Shown piece after piece: positions 1 to 8,036 of a stretch of 64,000 nucleotides of DNA (position 1 is the stretch's first letter; the number at the start of each line of letters is the position of its first letter). The notes beneath the pieces are model-generated. The model saw nothing but the letters and a program-made list of their open reading frames with translations, made no database searches and was not told where the DNA came from. The stretch is from Sphingomonas faeni. GTDB lineage: Bacteria; Pseudomonadota; Alphaproteobacteria; Sphingomonadales; Sphingomonadaceae. The stretch is from assembly GCF_003053745.1 (NCBI RefSeq), contig NZ_QAYE01000001.1:62001-126000 (forward strand). Direction: 5' to 3'. Both the position numbers and the translations under genes were made by a program.

Positions 1-354
1 TTCCTGATCGAGAGCATCGCCTATTATGGCGCGAACCCGACCTGGTCCGTCAGGCGCGACCGGTTCACGTCGCTCGTGCCGATGACGCTCGCCGAGACAT
101 CGCCGATGAGCCCGGGTCGCCTGCTCGCGACCGCAAAGCGCCTCACCGCGGCCACGCACAGGCCGGTCGTGATCCTGCTCTCCGCGTCGCTCGACGATAT
201 CGGGCAGCGCACGGTGATCGATCGCGGCACGTTCGGGCCGCTGGTCCTCGATCCGGACGACATCGCCAAGTTCCGCGCGGCGACCACCAAGCTCGCTACA
301 TTGCGGACTGCATCGGGCGATGAAGTATACGACGTCTATCGACTGGCACCGTAA
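1..354 (+). CDS. C-terminal fragment of an unidentified, probably envelope, protein (5' end outside window)
   Basis: The frame is open from the first base and stops at 354, giving 117 residues of a longer protein. The visible part has no transmembrane segment. It contains a hydrophobic strand (PVVILLSASLD) and ends in a short soluble tail. It resembles the soluble C-terminal lobe that follows the membrane helices in PMT/ArnT-like or other polytopic EPS proteins, but no diagnostic motif is present, so the family is a guess. It lies on the same strand as the WecG-like glycosyltransferase 181 bp downstream and is probably the distal part of the same polysaccharide locus. Confidence 0.6.
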   Translation, partial: FLIESIAYYGANPTWSVRRDRFTSLVPMTLAETSPMSPGRLLATAKRLTAATHRPVVILLSASLDDIGQRTVIDRGTFGPLVLDPDDIAKFRAATTKLATLRTASGDEVYDVYRLAP

Positions 355-535
355 CGTCCGCAATTACCGTCTCGGGCTTGCCATGCCTTGGTGGGCTCGC
401 GCATAGCATCCTCAATACAGGTCAGACGTTTGCGGTCTTGTAAGACCTGGACGGGGAGACGAGCCGCTGTTCGAACGCGATCATCATGGGACTGCGCCGA
501 ACGTCGTCGACACCTCGGTCGGCGACGACGGCCGC

Positions 536-1291
536 GTGCGGACCGCGACGATCGGCGGCATGAAGATCGCCCGGCTGCGGCGCGACGAACTCGCGGCGTT
601 GATGCTTGCGGACACGGCGCGCGCGCGGGCCGGGACGCTGGTGGAACCGCGGATCGTCACCTCGGCCAATGGCAGCGTCATCGCCGCCTATAACCGCGAC
701 GAGGAGTATCGACGCATGATCGACGGCGCGGATATCGTCGATGCCGACGGCATGCCGCTGGTGTTCGCCAGCCGGCTGTTGTGTCGCGAGCCGCTCGAGG
801 AGCGTATCGCCACCACCGATTTCCTGCTCGACGCGGCCACCATCGCCGCGCGCGACGACATCCGCTTCTTCTTCCTCGGCTCGCGCCCGGGTGTCGCGGC
901 GCGCGCCGCGCAGCACCTCCGCAGCCGCTTCCCCGGCCTCAAGGTGGTCGGCACGCGCCACGGATTCTTCTCGCCCGACGCGATCCCGGATATCTGCGCG
1001 AAGGTCCGCGCGTCCGGCGCCGACGTGTTGTGGATCGGCATGGGCAGCCCCGCGCAGGAGCGGTTCGCGCTCGACAACCGCCATCTGCTCGGTGGGGTCG
1101 CGTGGATCCGGACCTGTGGCGGGCTGTTCGATCATTATGGCGGCGGCGTATCGCGCGCGCCGAGCTGGATGCAGGCGACCGGGCTGGAGTGGCTCTACCG
1201 CGCCGCGCGCGAACCGGTGCGGCTCGGCTGGCGCTATCTCGTGACAAGTCCGGTCGCGATCTACTATCTGGCAACCAGAACGCATGATTGA
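536..1291 (+). CDS. WecG/TagA/CpsF-family glycosyltransferase
   Basis: A 251-residue protein of the usual family length. WecG/TagA enzymes transfer a sugar from a nucleotide donor to an undecaprenyl-diphosphate-linked acceptor at the inner face of the cytoplasmic membrane. Visible family marks are SANGS (43-47), VDADGMP (68-74) with the catalytic-type Asp, GMGSPAQE (168-175) and GGLFDHYGG (195-203). The membrane-targeting C-terminal tail APSWMQATGLEWLYRAAREP (208-227) is intact. GTG 536 is chosen because family similarity begins at about residue 3; ATG 560 is the next start, and neither has a strong ribosome site. The gene overlaps the longest frame of the next gene, suggesting co-transcription. 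The substrate sugar cannot be read from sequence. Confidence 0.88.
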   Translation: MRTATIGGMKIARLRRDELAALMLADTARARAGTLVEPRIVTSANGSVIAAYNRDEEYRRMIDGADIVDADGMPLVFASRLLCREPLEERIATTDFLLDAATIAARDDIRFFFLGSRPGVAARAAQHLRSRFPGLKVVGTRHGFFSPDAIPDICAKVRASGADVLWIGMGSPAQERFALDNRHLLGGVAWIRTCGGLFDHYGGGVSRAPSWMQATGLEWLYRAAREPVRLGWRYLVTSPVAIYYLATRTHD

Positions 1292-1328
1292 CAGCGCTCG
1301 CGCGGGGCCGGGATCGGCAGGGAGTTCG

Positions 1329-3746
1329 ATGGAACCACATGTACGCCGCACCGTCCGCTACGAGGATTTCGTCCAGCCCCGCCGCCGTCGCTGGCCGTGG
1401 ATCCTGGGCGTCGTGACGCTGCTCGCGCTCGCCGCCGGGATCGCCGCCTTCTGGTTCGGGGGCGATCACCCGGCGCACGCCGCGCCGCCCGCTTTGTCGC
1501 AGGCGGGTGGCCCGGTCGCGTCCGAGGCCTATCAGTGGAAGCACGTCGCGATCGGCGGCGGCGGCATGATCTCGGGCCTGTCGAGCGATGCGTCGGGCAA
1601 GACCTTCGTCGCGCGCACCGACGTCTATGGCGCGTATATCTGGGACGCGTCGGCGAACCGCTGGAGCCAGCTCGTCACCGCCGCGTCGATGCCCGACAGC
1701 ATCCGCACGCAGAACGGCGCCGCGGCGGGCGCGTACGAGATCGTCGTCGCCCCCTCGCGCGCGCAACGCCTCTACATGGCGCTGCAGGGCCGGGTCTATC
1801 GCTCCGACGATACAGGCAGGCACTGGGTCCAGCCCAACGCCGGCAATCCCTTCCCGATGGTGTGGGACGCGAACAGCGAGTTCCGCCTGCACGGCCCGTT
1901 CATGGCGGTCGATCCGACCAATCCGGACATCGTCCTGCTCGGCACCCCCGCCACCGGGCTGTGGCGCTCGACCGATGGCGGCGCGCGGTGGACGCATGTC
2001 GGCTCGGTCCCGGTCAGCAAGGATCGCAAGCCCGATGCCGGCGCGCAGACGCCCGGCACGATGCTCTGGTTCGAGCGACCCGCCGGCGGCAAGCCGACCG
2101 GGCGGTTGTTCGCGCTCGCGTCGGGTACGGGGATGTTCGTGTCGAGCGATGCGGGCGCGACGTTCCGGCCGCTTCCGGCGGTCGGGGTGCAGCCTCTGAC
2201 GCTTCAGCGCGGCATTTTCGATCGCCGCGGCACGTTCTTCGGCGTCGATGATCTCACCAAATCGATCTGGTCGTACCGCGACGGGCGCTGGCGCGATCTC
2301 ACCGCGGACCTCGGCCTGACCGTCCGCGAATACGCCGCGGTCGCCGCCAATCCGCATGCCGATCAGGTCATCGTCGTGGATAGAGGCGGGCAGGGCTATG
2401 CCAGCACCGACGGCGGCGCGACCTGGAACAGCGTATCGCACAGCGCGAAGGCGGGGGAGGGCGATCCCCCCTGGCTCCGCGTCGCCAACGCGCCGTTCTT
2501 CACGACTGCGGACATGATGTTCGACCCCGTCGTGCCGAACCGGGTCTGGGTCGCGGCGGGCATGGGCGTGTTCCATGCCGACGTACCGCCCGGCACGGGC
2601 GCGCTCGACTGGGTCAGCCAGACTCGCGGGATCGAGGAGCTCGTCGCCAACGACGTCATCCAGCCGTCCGGCGGCTCGCCGATCTTTGCCGGCTGGGATT
2701 TTGGTATCCATGTGAAGGACGATCTCAACGCCTATTCGACGACGTTCGGTCCCGGCGAGCGTGCGCTGATGACGGTACCGCAGCTCGACTGGACGCCGGC
2801 AAAGCCCGGCTTCGTCGTCAGCAACGCGTCCGATGCACGGATGGGCTGCTGTTCGGAGGACGGCAATGCGGTGATGGCGGGCACCAGCACAGACGGCGGC
2901 CGCAAATGGGCCAAGTTCCCGACGCTGCCGACCCCCCCGGGCACCAAGGACGACGACCCCTGGCGGATGTCGTTCGGGACGATCGCGGTCTCGTCCGGTG
3001 ATCCGCAGAACATCATCTGGGCACCCGCGTTCAACCGCCAACCCTATTACACCAAGGACGGCGGCCGCAGCTGGACACCGGTCCGCCTGCCCGGCGCGAG
3101 TGGCGACACGCCCGGATCGTTTCAGGCGCAGTGGATGCAGCGCAAGACGCTGACCGCGGACAAGGCCATCCCCGGCACCTTCTACCTCTACCATAGTGGC
3201 GGTGGCGCGAACGCCGGTCTCCAGGGCCTGTGGCGGACGACCGACGGCGGCGTCGGCTGGGACAAGGTCTTCGACGGCGAACTCGCACCGTCGAGCGAAC
3301 TCGCGGCAAAGCTCCGGTCGGTCCCCGGCCACCCCGGCAACCTGTTCTTCACCTCCGCCTTCGAGCACACCAGCGATACCGGCCTGCGTCGCAGCATCGA
3401 CGGCGGCAAGACCTGGCAAGTCGTTCCCGGCGTCACCCGCGTCGACGACATCGCGTTCGGCAAGGCGGCGAAGGGCAAGACCTATCCGACGCTGTTCCTG
3501 TCGGGGCGCGTGGCTGGCGAATACGGCATCTGGCGCTCGGTCGACAACGCTGCGAGCTGGCAGCAGCTCACCGACTTCCCGGTTGGTACGCTCGATCAGG
3601 TCAGCGTGGTCGGCGCCGATCCCGACGTCTTCGGCCGCGTCTATCTCGGCTATGTCGGGTCGAGCTGGATATGGGGCGAGCCTGCTCCGTGCAAACCCGC
3701 CGCCTATCGTCCGTTGGCAGACCGGCAATGCTCGTCGGTTCGCTAA
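1329..3746 (+). CDS. Membrane-anchored BNR/Asp-box beta-propeller protein (VPS10/GH74-like)
   Basis: An 805-residue protein with an N-terminal signal-anchor helix (about 24-43) after a basic cytosolic stub, so the bulk should be periplasmic or exported. It carries nine Asp-box motifs of the SxDxGxxW type, for example YRSDDTGRHW, WRSTDGGARW, YASTDGGATW, WRTTDGGVGW and RRSIDGGKTW. These are the hallmark of sialidase/xyloglucanase-type propellers. Asp-boxes are structural, so enzymatic activity is not proven. ATG 1329 is preferred because AGGGAG lies four bases upstream; a start at 1284 would overlap the glycosyltransferase stop. Its place in an EPS operon suggests it binds, trims or cleaves the polymer. 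An inverted repeat at 3781-3813 ends the unit. Confidence 0.8.
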   Translation: MEPHVRRTVRYEDFVQPRRRRWPWILGVVTLLALAAGIAAFWFGGDHPAHAAPPALSQAGGPVASEAYQWKHVAIGGGGMISGLSSDASGKTFVARTDVYGAYIWDASANRWSQLVTAASMPDSIRTQNGAAAGAYEIVVAPSRAQRLYMALQGRVYRSDDTGRHWVQPNAGNPFPMVWDANSEFRLHGPFMAVDPTNPDIVLLGTPATGLWRSTDGGARWTHVGSVPVSKDRKPDAGAQTPGTMLWFERPAGGKPTGRLFALASGTGMFVSSDAGATFRPLPAVGVQPLTLQRGIFDRRGTFFGVDDLTKSIWSYRDGRWRDLTADLGLTVREYAAVAANPHADQVIVVDRGGQGYASTDGGATWNSVSHSAKAGEGDPPWLRVANAPFFTTADMMFDPVVPNRVWVAAGMGVFHADVPPGTGALDWVSQTRGIEELVANDVIQPSGGSPIFAGWDFGIHVKDDLNAYSTTFGPGERALMTVPQLDWTPAKPGFVVSNASDARMGCCSEDGNAVMAGTSTDGGRKWAKFPTLPTPPGTKDDDPWRMSFGTIAVSSGDPQNIIWAPAFNRQPYYTKDGGRSWTPVRLPGASGDTPGSFQAQWMQRKTLTADKAIPGTFYLYHSGGGANAGLQGLWRTTDGGVGWDKVFDGELAPSSELAAKLRSVPGHPGNLFFTSAFEHTSDTGLRRSIDGGKTWQVVPGVTRVDDIAFGKAAKGKTYPTLFLSGRVAGEYGIWRSVDNAASWQQLTDFPVGTLDQVSVVGADPDVFGRVYLGYVGSSWIWGEPAPCKPAAYRPLADRQCSSVR

Positions 3747-3780
3747 TGGATCGCTTCGCAGGCGCGGGAGCGGTTCAGGC

Positions 3781-3813
3781 GGACTGACGCTCTCTGCCCG
3801 CTAGCGTCAGTCC
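3781..3813. terminator. Bidirectional intrinsic-terminator-like hairpin
   Basis: Perfect 11-bp arms GGACTGACGCT and AGCGTCAGTCC are separated by an 11-base loop. The hairpin lies between two convergent genes (stops at 3746 and 3828). There is no strong T-run on either side, so Rho-independent efficiency is uncertain. Confidence 0.6.
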
Positions 3814-3827
3814 GAGATCGGAGCCGG

Positions 3828-4151
3828 CTACTTCCGTTTGCAGGGGAACGCGCGCTTGAGCGCGTCACGCACCACGAACGACGGTGCGCCGGTCGCCTTC
3901 TTGCCCCGGGTCCGTAGATATTTGCGCGCAGTCGCCATGACCTCGATGTTGGAGGAGCGCGTCGGCGACGGGCAAATCTGGCGGGCCAGCGACAGCGTGT
4001 CGAACGCCGCCAGGATGTAGCCGGTGCAGAATGTCGGCGCAGGGTCGTTGTCCCTGCCGCGACACTGTTCGACGAGCTGATCGGTGGTGAGCGCGCTCAC
4101 GACGACCGGTCGGTCTGCCGCGGCAGCAAGCAGGGCAAGCGCCAATATCAT
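3828..4151 (-). CDS. Rap1a/Tai-like small secreted four-cysteine protein (copy 1)
   Basis: A 107-residue protein with a short hydrophobic N-terminus (MILALALLAAAA), so it is probably periplasmic. Four cysteines occur in the Rap1a/Tai arrangement: one before FCTGY, the FC itself, one in QICPSP and one in the C-terminal FPCKRK. The family was named after immunity proteins to type VI amidase effectors. Most alphaproteobacterial members have no known role, and no effector or T6SS gene is visible here. An AGAGGGA ribosome site lies about eight bases before ATG 4151. A second paralog lies at 18894-19355, beyond the far end of the export genes. Confidence 0.75.
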   Translation of the reverse strand: MILALALLAAAADRPVVVSALTTDQLVEQCRGRDNDPAPTFCTGYILAAFDTLSLARQICPSPTRSSNIEVMATARKYLRTRGKKATGAPSFVVRDALKRAFPCKRK

Positions 4152-4240
4152 CGTCTTCGTCCCTCTCGACGTCGCTCGGACCGGGATCCGCCACTGTTCC
4201 AGCGTATTGGTAAAGCCACGATGGCCATGCCGGGATACAC

Positions 4241-5056
4241 CTACTCGCTCGCCACGCTATTCAGATACGGCAGCAGGCGCACGCGTGGGAACACCTCGTC
4301 GAGCGACTTGGTATCGGGCAGGATATAGACCACGCCACCTTTTCGCTGAAGCAGCGGGCGAAGCTTCTTCGTGTAGAAACTGGTGCCGACATTGATGCAG
4401 CCGAAGCTGATCCGGTTGTCGTCCGGCGTCGGAGACAGCAGCCGTTCGACGCGATGCTCCGCCTTGTGCGTGGTGATCACCGCATGCAGTGCCACCGAAT
4501 TCGTATAGTCCACCCAGAGGACTCGCTGGCGCCCTAGCGCCTTGCCGAATTTCGCGACGAACCTGCCTGCGGGCGTCGTCCGTTCGGCCGGACCGATCTC
4601 CGCGAGGTTCTTCGCGCCCACGCCGGGCGTCGAATCATCGCCTATGCCGACGCCGAGCAGGACAGGCGTCTGCCCCTGATAGTCGCCCTTGGCGTTGAAC
4701 AGGAACAACGTCGCCGTCGGCTTGTCGATGACGACATAGGGCAGCGTCCCATTGTCATGGGCGGCCGTCACCCATGCGATCATGCGGCTGGCCGCTTCCG
4801 ATCGCATGGGTTCCGGGTCTTGGGTCACATCCTCGGCCGGAACGGCTTTCGGACGTGGTTTCGCCACGACCTTGCGGTCGCGCGCGTGCGACGCGGCCTT
4901 GCGGTCGGTCGCGTGCGACGGGGGGGGCGTGGCGAAACCCGGTTGCGCTGCAAGCACTGCGATCATGAGCGCCGCGGCTATGCCCGTACGCGAGGCGATA
5001 CGGCACGGCCCGTCTACGGCGGCGGTCCTGTTCAGCAGATTTGTCCCTTCAGGCAA
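4241..5056 (-). CDS. L,D-transpeptidase (YkuD domain), exported
   Basis: A 271-residue protein. The N-terminus has a hydrophobic signal segment ending near the Phe-Ala of QPGFA, followed by a lysine/arginine-rich linker with repeated DRK-like units. The YkuD catalytic domain occupies about 95-265 and shows the conserved His in VALHAV and the catalytic SFGCINV motif with Cys and Asn. L,D-transpeptidases make 3-3 peptidoglycan crosslinks or attach outer-membrane proteins to diaminopimelate. It lies 21 bp downstream of a coiled-coil lipoprotein gene on the same strand. That arrangement suggests a tethering partnership, but this is inference. The exact start (5056) is the longest option. Confidence 0.88.
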   Translation of the reverse strand: MPEGTNLLNRTAAVDGPCRIASRTGIAAALMIAVLAAQPGFATPPPSHATDRKAASHARDRKVVAKPRPKAVPAEDVTQDPEPMRSEAASRMIAWVTAAHDNGTLPYVVIDKPTATLFLFNAKGDYQGQTPVLLGVGIGDDSTPGVGAKNLAEIGPAERTTPAGRFVAKFGKALGRQRVLWVDYTNSVALHAVITTHKAEHRVERLLSPTPDDNRISFGCINVGTSFYTKKLRPLLQRKGGVVYILPDTKSLDEVFPRVRLLPYLNSVASE

Positions 5057-5077
5057 CCGGAGTGCGCGATGCTGCGC

Positions 5078-5377
5078 TTAGCCGCGTGGCTTGCGCTGCC
5101 GCTGTTGCATCTGCTGCTCCATGCCATCGACGCGACCGTTGATCTGGTCGATCCGCTGACCGTTCTGCTGCGCCTGACCGGCAGCAGCCTGAGCCTGTGC
5201 CAACGCCTGGCCGGACGTGCCCTCGACGGTGCGCAGACGCCCGTCTATGCCGTCGATGCGGGTGTTCACGGTAGCGATCTGCTCCCGGACGAAGCCCTTC
5301 GTGGCGCAACCGCCAAGGCCCGTGGCGCCGACCAGAATCAGCGCGACCGTGGTAAATTTAGGAAGATTGGAACGCAT
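5078..5377 (-). CDS. Small Lpp-like coiled-coil outer-membrane lipoprotein
   Basis: A 99-residue protein starting at ATG 5377, with AGGTGAG just upstream. A classic lipobox LGGC (Cys about 23) follows the signal peptide. The mature part is a heptad-like helix rich in Ala, Gln, Asp and Ile (residues about 30-88), in the style of a Braun-lipoprotein trimer. The C-terminus RQRKPRG is basic but lacks the terminal Lys used by E. coli Lpp. The gene directly precedes the L,D-transpeptidase gene (21 bp gap) and is probably its operon mate. The function, an envelope spacer or peptidoglycan tether, is inferred from architecture and context. Confidence 0.8.
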   Translation of the reverse strand: MRSNLPKFTTVALILVGATGLGGCATKGFVREQIATVNTRIDGIDGRLRTVEGTSGQALAQAQAAAGQAQQNGQRIDQINGRVDGMEQQMQQRQRKPRG

Positions 5378-5805
5378 ATACTCACCTCTCCGAACGTGGA
5401 TCGCATCATCCATCCCACGCCAGCGCCGCACGACAATCGATTTTAGTCGAGACGTGCGCCTTATACGTCGGGAACCAGGCGCCGGGCTTCGCCGATATGC
5501 CCATCGCTTGACCCATATTGCGGTGTTCGAAGGCTCGCCAATTCGCGATAAGTTAAGCGTTCTCAAGGCGATGATTGGACTAGCGGCGCATCACGACTGA
5601 GTTCGGTAGGCCGCGCAGCCAACGGTCTTCCTCACTACGCGGCGCGTGATGGCGCGAATGTTCGTGAGGGACGAATTTAGACTGTTCGCCGGAATGCGAT
5701 CGGACCTGCATATCGCGGTGGCGAACGCTGCGTCAGCGTCTTCTCGCCAACCTATCGGCAGCGGCCTGATCAGCCGCCTGTAGCGGTGGTAGCTCCGTGC
5801 CAGAA
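5378..5805. other. Gene-free stretch between the lipoprotein and the Wzc-like operon
   Basis: About 430 bp with no frame that looks coding and no repeat family member recognised. The part next to 5377 should hold the promoter of the lipoprotein/L,D-transpeptidase pair; no clear -35/-10 pair was seen. Confidence 0.5.
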
Positions 5806-5843
5806 CGCCGTTGGTGAAGCGGCAATCGCCTTCACCAACGGCG
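5806..5843 (-). terminator. Long hairpin just after the Wzc-like gene
   Basis: Perfect 14-bp arms (CGCCGTTGGTGAAG with its complement) surround a 10-base loop, eight bases beyond the stop of the minus-strand kinase gene. No T-run follows in the direction of transcription, so it may stabilise the 3' end or terminate weakly. Confidence 0.5.
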
Positions 5844-5851
5844 CAACGCCA

Positions 5852-7972
5852 TTACGCTTCCTGGTAATATTCCGAATATTGCTTCGAATAATAATAATAC
5901 GACCCGACTGCCTGCGAGCTCGTGTCGACCATCGTGAACATCGAGCCGACTAGGTTGGCGCCATCCGACTTCAGCCATGCGGCGGCCGAGGTGACGGCGT
6001 GCTTCGGCGTGTTGTTCCAGCGGATCACGAGAGCGACCGCATCGGCCAGAGCCGCGAGGAAGCGACCATCCGCCAGACCGACGAGCGGTGGCAGATCGAG
6101 GATGATCGTGTCGTAGCGCTCGGACAGCTGTTCGAGGATCTTCGGCATCAGGTCGTTGCCGAACAGATTCTCGGACGAGAAGAATGGCTTGTGGATGATG
6201 ATCTGGTCGAGATTCTGCAACCCGCTCGGCTCGATCGCCTCGTCGAGCGTCACGTCGCCGTGAAGCAGTTCGACCAAGCCGACGCCATCGGCCTTGGTCT
6301 GCGTGATCATCCGCAACTGCGCACGGCGGACGTCCGCATCGACGATGATCGTCCTGTCGCCGTTCATCGCCATCACGCGCGCCAGTGCCAGCGCGGTGGT
6401 GGTCTTGCCTTCGCCCGGCAGCGCCGAGGTAAGCGCGATGATCTTCGGCCGAGGCTGGCCGCGGACGCCGAGCAGCGAGGCGCGGGCATTGCGCAACGCC
6501 TCGGAATATTGCGACGTCGGCTTGTCGACCACGATATCGGCAGGGTGATCCTGCCGGATATTCGGGATCGCCGCGATCAACGGCACGCCCAGCTCGCTTT
6601 CGACCTCGTCGATGCTGCGCATGCCGGTGACCAGCATTTCCTGCGTCACGATGACCGCGATGCCGACGCCGAACCCGGCGATGAGCGACAACAGGAACAG
6701 CAGCGGACGGTTCGGCCAGCTGGGCGACTGCGGTGGCTCGGCATTGTCGATGATCTGCGCCTGCGCGATCGAGTTCTGCGCAGCCTGACGCGATTCGAGC
6801 GCCATCTGCGAGATCTTCTCGTACGCGTCGTGCTTTCCGTCGGCATCACGCTGGAGACTGGCGGCGATGACGGAAGCGCGGGCGTTGCCGGCCTGCTTCT
6901 GTTCGAGCTGTGTCATCGATTGGCGCAGGCTGGCCGCCCGTGCGTCGGCGGCGCCTGCATCGGCATCGAGCGAGCGCACGACCCGACCCATTTCCTTGCT
7001 CAGTTCGGCGTCGATTCCCGCAACCTGATCGCGGACCTTGATGAAATCGGGGTGACGTTCGCCGTAGCGGCCACGGACGTCTTCGAGCGTCTGCGACAAG
7101 GATGCACGCTTGCTCCGCAGATCCTGGATGGTCGCCGACTGGCGAACATCGGAAATCGAGTCGAGCGCGCCACGGCGGACCTGCTGTTTAGCCGACTGCT
7201 CCTTCGAACGCGCTTCGGCGGCAAAGGATTCGGCCGACGCAAGCTGCAACGAAAGCGGTGCGACCTGCTGGTCGACGATCGTCCCGGTCTGGTTCGAGGC
7301 ACCGCGGACGATGCCGGCCTGCGCCTGGTACTGCGCGACGCGCTCGTCGGCGACGCGGATGTCGGCCGCGAGTTCGTCCATGCGCTTCTGGTACCATGCC
7401 GTCTGGCGCTCGGCGGTGCCGATCTTGTTGCCGACCTTGGTATCGAGATAGCCGGTCGCGAACGCATTGGCGATGCGTGCGGCCTTGTCGGCGGATTCAG
7501 AATTGAAGCGGATCGCCATGATATAGGTCAGGCGATCGCGCGCGACGTCGAGGTGGCTGTTGACCGACCGCGCGACGACATCGAGCTTGGCCGCCGGCGA
7601 CAATGCAGGCTTGCCTTCGGGGGGCGGGCCACCACTGAATTCCGGATCGTTGAGCAGGTTGAGCCGCTTGACGACGACGCGCGCCAGGTCGAGCGAGCGG
7701 ATCACCGACACTTCGGTCTCGATCGCCTCACTGGCAAGCTGCGCCTGCGCATCGTTGGCGGTGCGCGCCAGCGGGTTGCGGCTCGGATCGATCTGGATGC
7801 GGGTCACGCCCTGATAGACCGGCGTGATCCGCAGCGTCAGGATGATGCCGATCGCGGCGACCACCGCCGTGATGCCCAGGAGGATCAGGATGCGCCGGCG
7901 GATGACATCGCGCACCGTGCGGATCACGTCGCTCAACCGGGTCTCGGGCTCTGCCGCGTTCACGACCTTCAT
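5852..7972 (-). CDS. Wzc/GumC-type polysaccharide co-polymerase with tyrosine autokinase domain (set 1)
   Basis: A 706-residue inner-membrane protein. A first helix at about 29-47 is followed by a Wzz-type periplasmic region with coiled coils (about 180-430) and a second helix near 440-460. The BY-kinase domain has Walker A PGEGKTT (about 515-521), Walker A' IIVDADVRR (about 538-546) and Walker B IILDLPP (about 617-623). The C-terminus is a tyrosine cluster (SYYYYSKQYSEYYQEA), the usual autophosphorylation tail. The protein controls polymer chain length and export through the Wza-like partner. It is last in a minus-strand unit after the Wza-like and barrel genes. A second Wzc-like gene is at 16619-18850. 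Confidence 0.92.
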   Translation of the reverse strand: MKVVNAAEPETRLSDVIRTVRDVIRRRILILLGITAVVAAIGIILTLRITPVYQGVTRIQIDPSRNPLARTANDAQAQLASEAIETEVSVIRSLDLARVVVKRLNLLNDPEFSGGPPPEGKPALSPAAKLDVVARSVNSHLDVARDRLTYIMAIRFNSESADKAARIANAFATGYLDTKVGNKIGTAERQTAWYQKRMDELAADIRVADERVAQYQAQAGIVRGASNQTGTIVDQQVAPLSLQLASAESFAAEARSKEQSAKQQVRRGALDSISDVRQSATIQDLRSKRASLSQTLEDVRGRYGERHPDFIKVRDQVAGIDAELSKEMGRVVRSLDADAGAADARAASLRQSMTQLEQKQAGNARASVIAASLQRDADGKHDAYEKISQMALESRQAAQNSIAQAQIIDNAEPPQSPSWPNRPLLFLLSLIAGFGVGIAVIVTQEMLVTGMRSIDEVESELGVPLIAAIPNIRQDHPADIVVDKPTSQYSEALRNARASLLGVRGQPRPKIIALTSALPGEGKTTTALALARVMAMNGDRTIIVDADVRRAQLRMITQTKADGVGLVELLHGDVTLDEAIEPSGLQNLDQIIIHKPFFSSENLFGNDLMPKILEQLSERYDTIILDLPPLVGLADGRFLAALADAVALVIRWNNTPKHAVTSAAAWLKSDGANLVGSMFTMVDTSSQAVGSYYYYSKQYSEYYQEA

Positions 7973-8036
7973 GTCAGGATTTTCCTAAGTATCTGGCGGA
8001 CAGGCCGTTGTTCTTCAATTGAGACATGGTTGCGTC

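Noticed and set aside
939..3728. A 929-residue minus-strand open frame overlapping the Asp-box gene
   Set aside because: It is an antisense shadow caused by high GC and codon bias. The plus-strand frame has a signal-anchor, nine Asp-box motifs and a ribosome site, while the antisense frame is Arg/Ala-rich with no recognisable domain.
3828..4151. Type VI secretion immunity locus
   Set aside because: The protein resembles the Rap1a/Tai family, but no T6SS structural gene, effector or amidase partner is adjacent, so an immunity role cannot be claimed.
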